Shown in pieces: positions 5,349 to 6,233 of a DNA stretch of 6,233 nt. The position numbers were made by a program, and so were the translations under genes. Source of the stretch: Planctomycetota bacterium (GTDB lineage Bacteria > Planctomycetota > UBA1135 > GCA-002686595). The notes beneath the pieces were generated by a model. The model did not search any database, was not told the DNA's origin, and saw only the letters and a list, made by a program, of their open reading frames with translations. Within the stretch, counting starts at the first letter, position 1; every line of letters starts with the position of its first letter. Location of the stretch: contig JAQBVH010000210.1 in assembly GCA_027623615.1 (NCBI GenBank), positions 1-6,233 of the forward strand, written 5' to 3'.

Positions 5349-6233
5349 CGGCGACCCTCACGCTTGGGCTTAAGGTCGCGGCGCAGCTGCAGCTCGACCT
5401 CGGCGAACCCGGTCGAGGCCTCTCCGCCCTGCCCCGGCGCGGCGAAGGGCACGACCAGCCGGAGCTCGCGCACGCGCGTGGGCCGCGGGAGGACGAGCAC
5501 GCCCTTGCGCCGCTCGTCCGAGTGCATGCGCAGCCGATAGCGTTCGCCGTTCACATGCACGTCCACCTCGAGCGCCCGCGCCCAGCGGCCGGGCTCGACC
5601 GGGTTGCCGCGGGCGTGACCGACCAGGATCACGTTGGCTTCCTGGGGTTCTTGCAGGGTGAGGGTGAGCGTCGGCGTCGGGTCGTCGCCCCGCGCGATCC
5701 AGGAGCGTGCCTGGTGACCGTCGATCGCGTTTGCTGCGCCGCTGTTGCCGCGCTCACTCGACGCGCTCGCGACCGGCAGCCCGGCGCCCATCAGGTTGCG
5801 GCTCGGATCGCGCGCGTTGTCGAGCATCCACTCGGCGACGGCGTTGTCCACGTTGACCTCCAGCTCGGGCGAGGTGAGCACCTTGAGCGAAGCCGGATAC
5901 GTCCGTCCGGAGGAGTCGCGGCGCGGCGGACGCAGGACGTGCACCGTGGCCTGGATGCGGTGGCTCCCCGGCTCCGCGAAGTGAGACTGGAACTCGAAGC
6001 GCTCGGCGCCGGTCGCCCGCGCCTCGTCGCCCTCCAGGCGCGCCGCCTCGACCCCGTCGACCGTCCAGATCAGGCGGCTGACTCGCGGGCCGCTGCCCCC
6101 GCCCCCCTTGTTCGCATCCTCGGGCCAGGCCAGCTCTTCGCTCCAGCGCCGCGAGAAGCCGACCAGCCACATGCCCATCGGGTTGTCCCCGGAGGCCGCG
6201 ATGCGTACGTCGCTCTCGAGGTCCTCGATCGCG
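5345..6233 (-). CDS. 3' part of a paralogous exported protein, beta-sandwich C-terminal module (partial at right edge)
   Basis: The C-terminal 295 residues of a gene that runs off the window. The frame stays open past the Met codon at 6178 to the edge. The extra codons (AIEDLESDVRIAASGDNP) align with AIQVAVAGDTP of the downstream gene, so that Met is internal and not the start. The visible part has the same order of pieces as the neighbour's residues 348-609. MGMWLVGF matches LRLWITGY. An Ig-like segment follows (RLIWTVDGVEAARL to LEVNV), then the NAVAEWM linker, then a discoidin-like domain (SASSERG, A-I-D-G, S-W-I-A, TLTLTLQEP, closing GFAEVELQ). It ends with a basic tail, RRDLKPKREGRR. A glycine-rich insert (NKGGGGSG) has no counterpart in the neighbour. 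Whether the missing N-terminus is also an alpha/alpha toroid cannot be seen but is the simplest guess. Its TGA overlaps the TTG start of the downstream gene, indicating one operon. Function unknown. Confidence 0.8.
   Translation of the reverse strand, partial: AIEDLESDVRIAASGDNPMGMWLVGFSRRWSEELAWPEDANKGGGGSGPRVSRLIWTVDGVEAARLEGDEARATGAERFEFQSHFAEPGSHRIQATVHVLRPPRRDSSGRTYPASLKVLTSPELEVNVDNAVAEWMLDNARDPSRNLMGAGLPVASASSERGNSGAANAIDGHQARSWIARGDDPTPTLTLTLQEPQEANVILVGHARGNPVEPGRWARALEVDVHVNGERYRLRMHSDERRKGVLVLPRPTRVRELRLVVPFAAPGQGGEASTGFAEVELQLRRDLKPKREGRR
5355..5359 (-). promoter_or_regulatory. Shine-Dalgarno fixing the TTG start of the toroid gene
   Basis: Read on the minus strand this is GAGGG, six bases before the TTG at 5348-5346. 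It lies inside the 3' end of the upstream coding region, so ribosomes ending at the TGA (5347-5345) can re-start at once. An in-frame TGA at 5360-5358 rules out any earlier start in that frame. Spacing and position support TTG as the real initiation codon. Confidence 0.65.

Noticed and set aside
3820..5361. Second minus-strand frame beginning with GTG at 5361
   Set aside because: It lies within the toroid gene in another frame and encodes Arg/Gly/Ala-rich sequence without motifs. The other frame has a signal peptide, repeats and a paralogous C-terminus.
4056..5540. Open frame of 494 codons on the plus strand
   Set aside because: It spans the junction of two well-supported minus-strand genes and its translation is low-complexity Arg/Ala/Pro-rich with no domain. 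GC-bias shadow.

Overview
The window is a GC-rich (roughly two-thirds G+C), gene-dense piece of bacterial chromosome holding four protein genes and almost no non-coding DNA. Three things together point to Planctomycetota: a small ECF-type sigma factor beside a membrane Ser/Thr kinase, a kinase with a DWG (rather than DFG) motif fused to a formylglycine-generating-enzyme-like (FGE/SUMF1) sensor domain, and secreted squalene-cyclase-like toroid proteins. The phylum is inferred from this gene style. No marker gene is present.

Layout: (1) Positions 1-47 are the downstream flank of the sigma gene and hold a perfect 8-bp inverted repeat cut by the window edge. (2) 48-641 (minus) encodes an ECF-like sigma factor. 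(3) 642-723 is a short divergent control region with a -10-like TAGATT placed seven bases before the kinase ATG, consistent with a leaderless mRNA. (4) 724-3510 (plus) encodes a 928-residue transmembrane kinase: N-terminal helical region, kinase domain, one membrane segment, unrecognised extracytoplasmic linker, FGE-like domain. (5) 3507-5348 (minus) encodes a secreted alpha/alpha-toroid protein with beta-rich C-terminal domains. It meets the kinase gene tail to tail, sharing the palindrome CTAG. (6) 5345-6233 (minus) is the 3' part of a second gene with the same C-terminal module. It overlaps the start of the downstream gene by four bases (TTGA), and it runs off the right edge.

Working model: the kinase senses something outside the cytoplasmic membrane through its FGE-like domain and phosphorylates targets inside. 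The divergent sigma factor is the obvious candidate target, because serines stand where ordinary ECF factors carry acidic residues in region 2.2. This would parallel the known PknT/EcfP pair of Vibrio parahaemolyticus. The two toroid proteins form a separate, translationally coupled pair of exported paralogues. Their link to the sigma/kinase pair is only proximity. No RNA gene, mobile element, CRISPR array or attachment site was seen.
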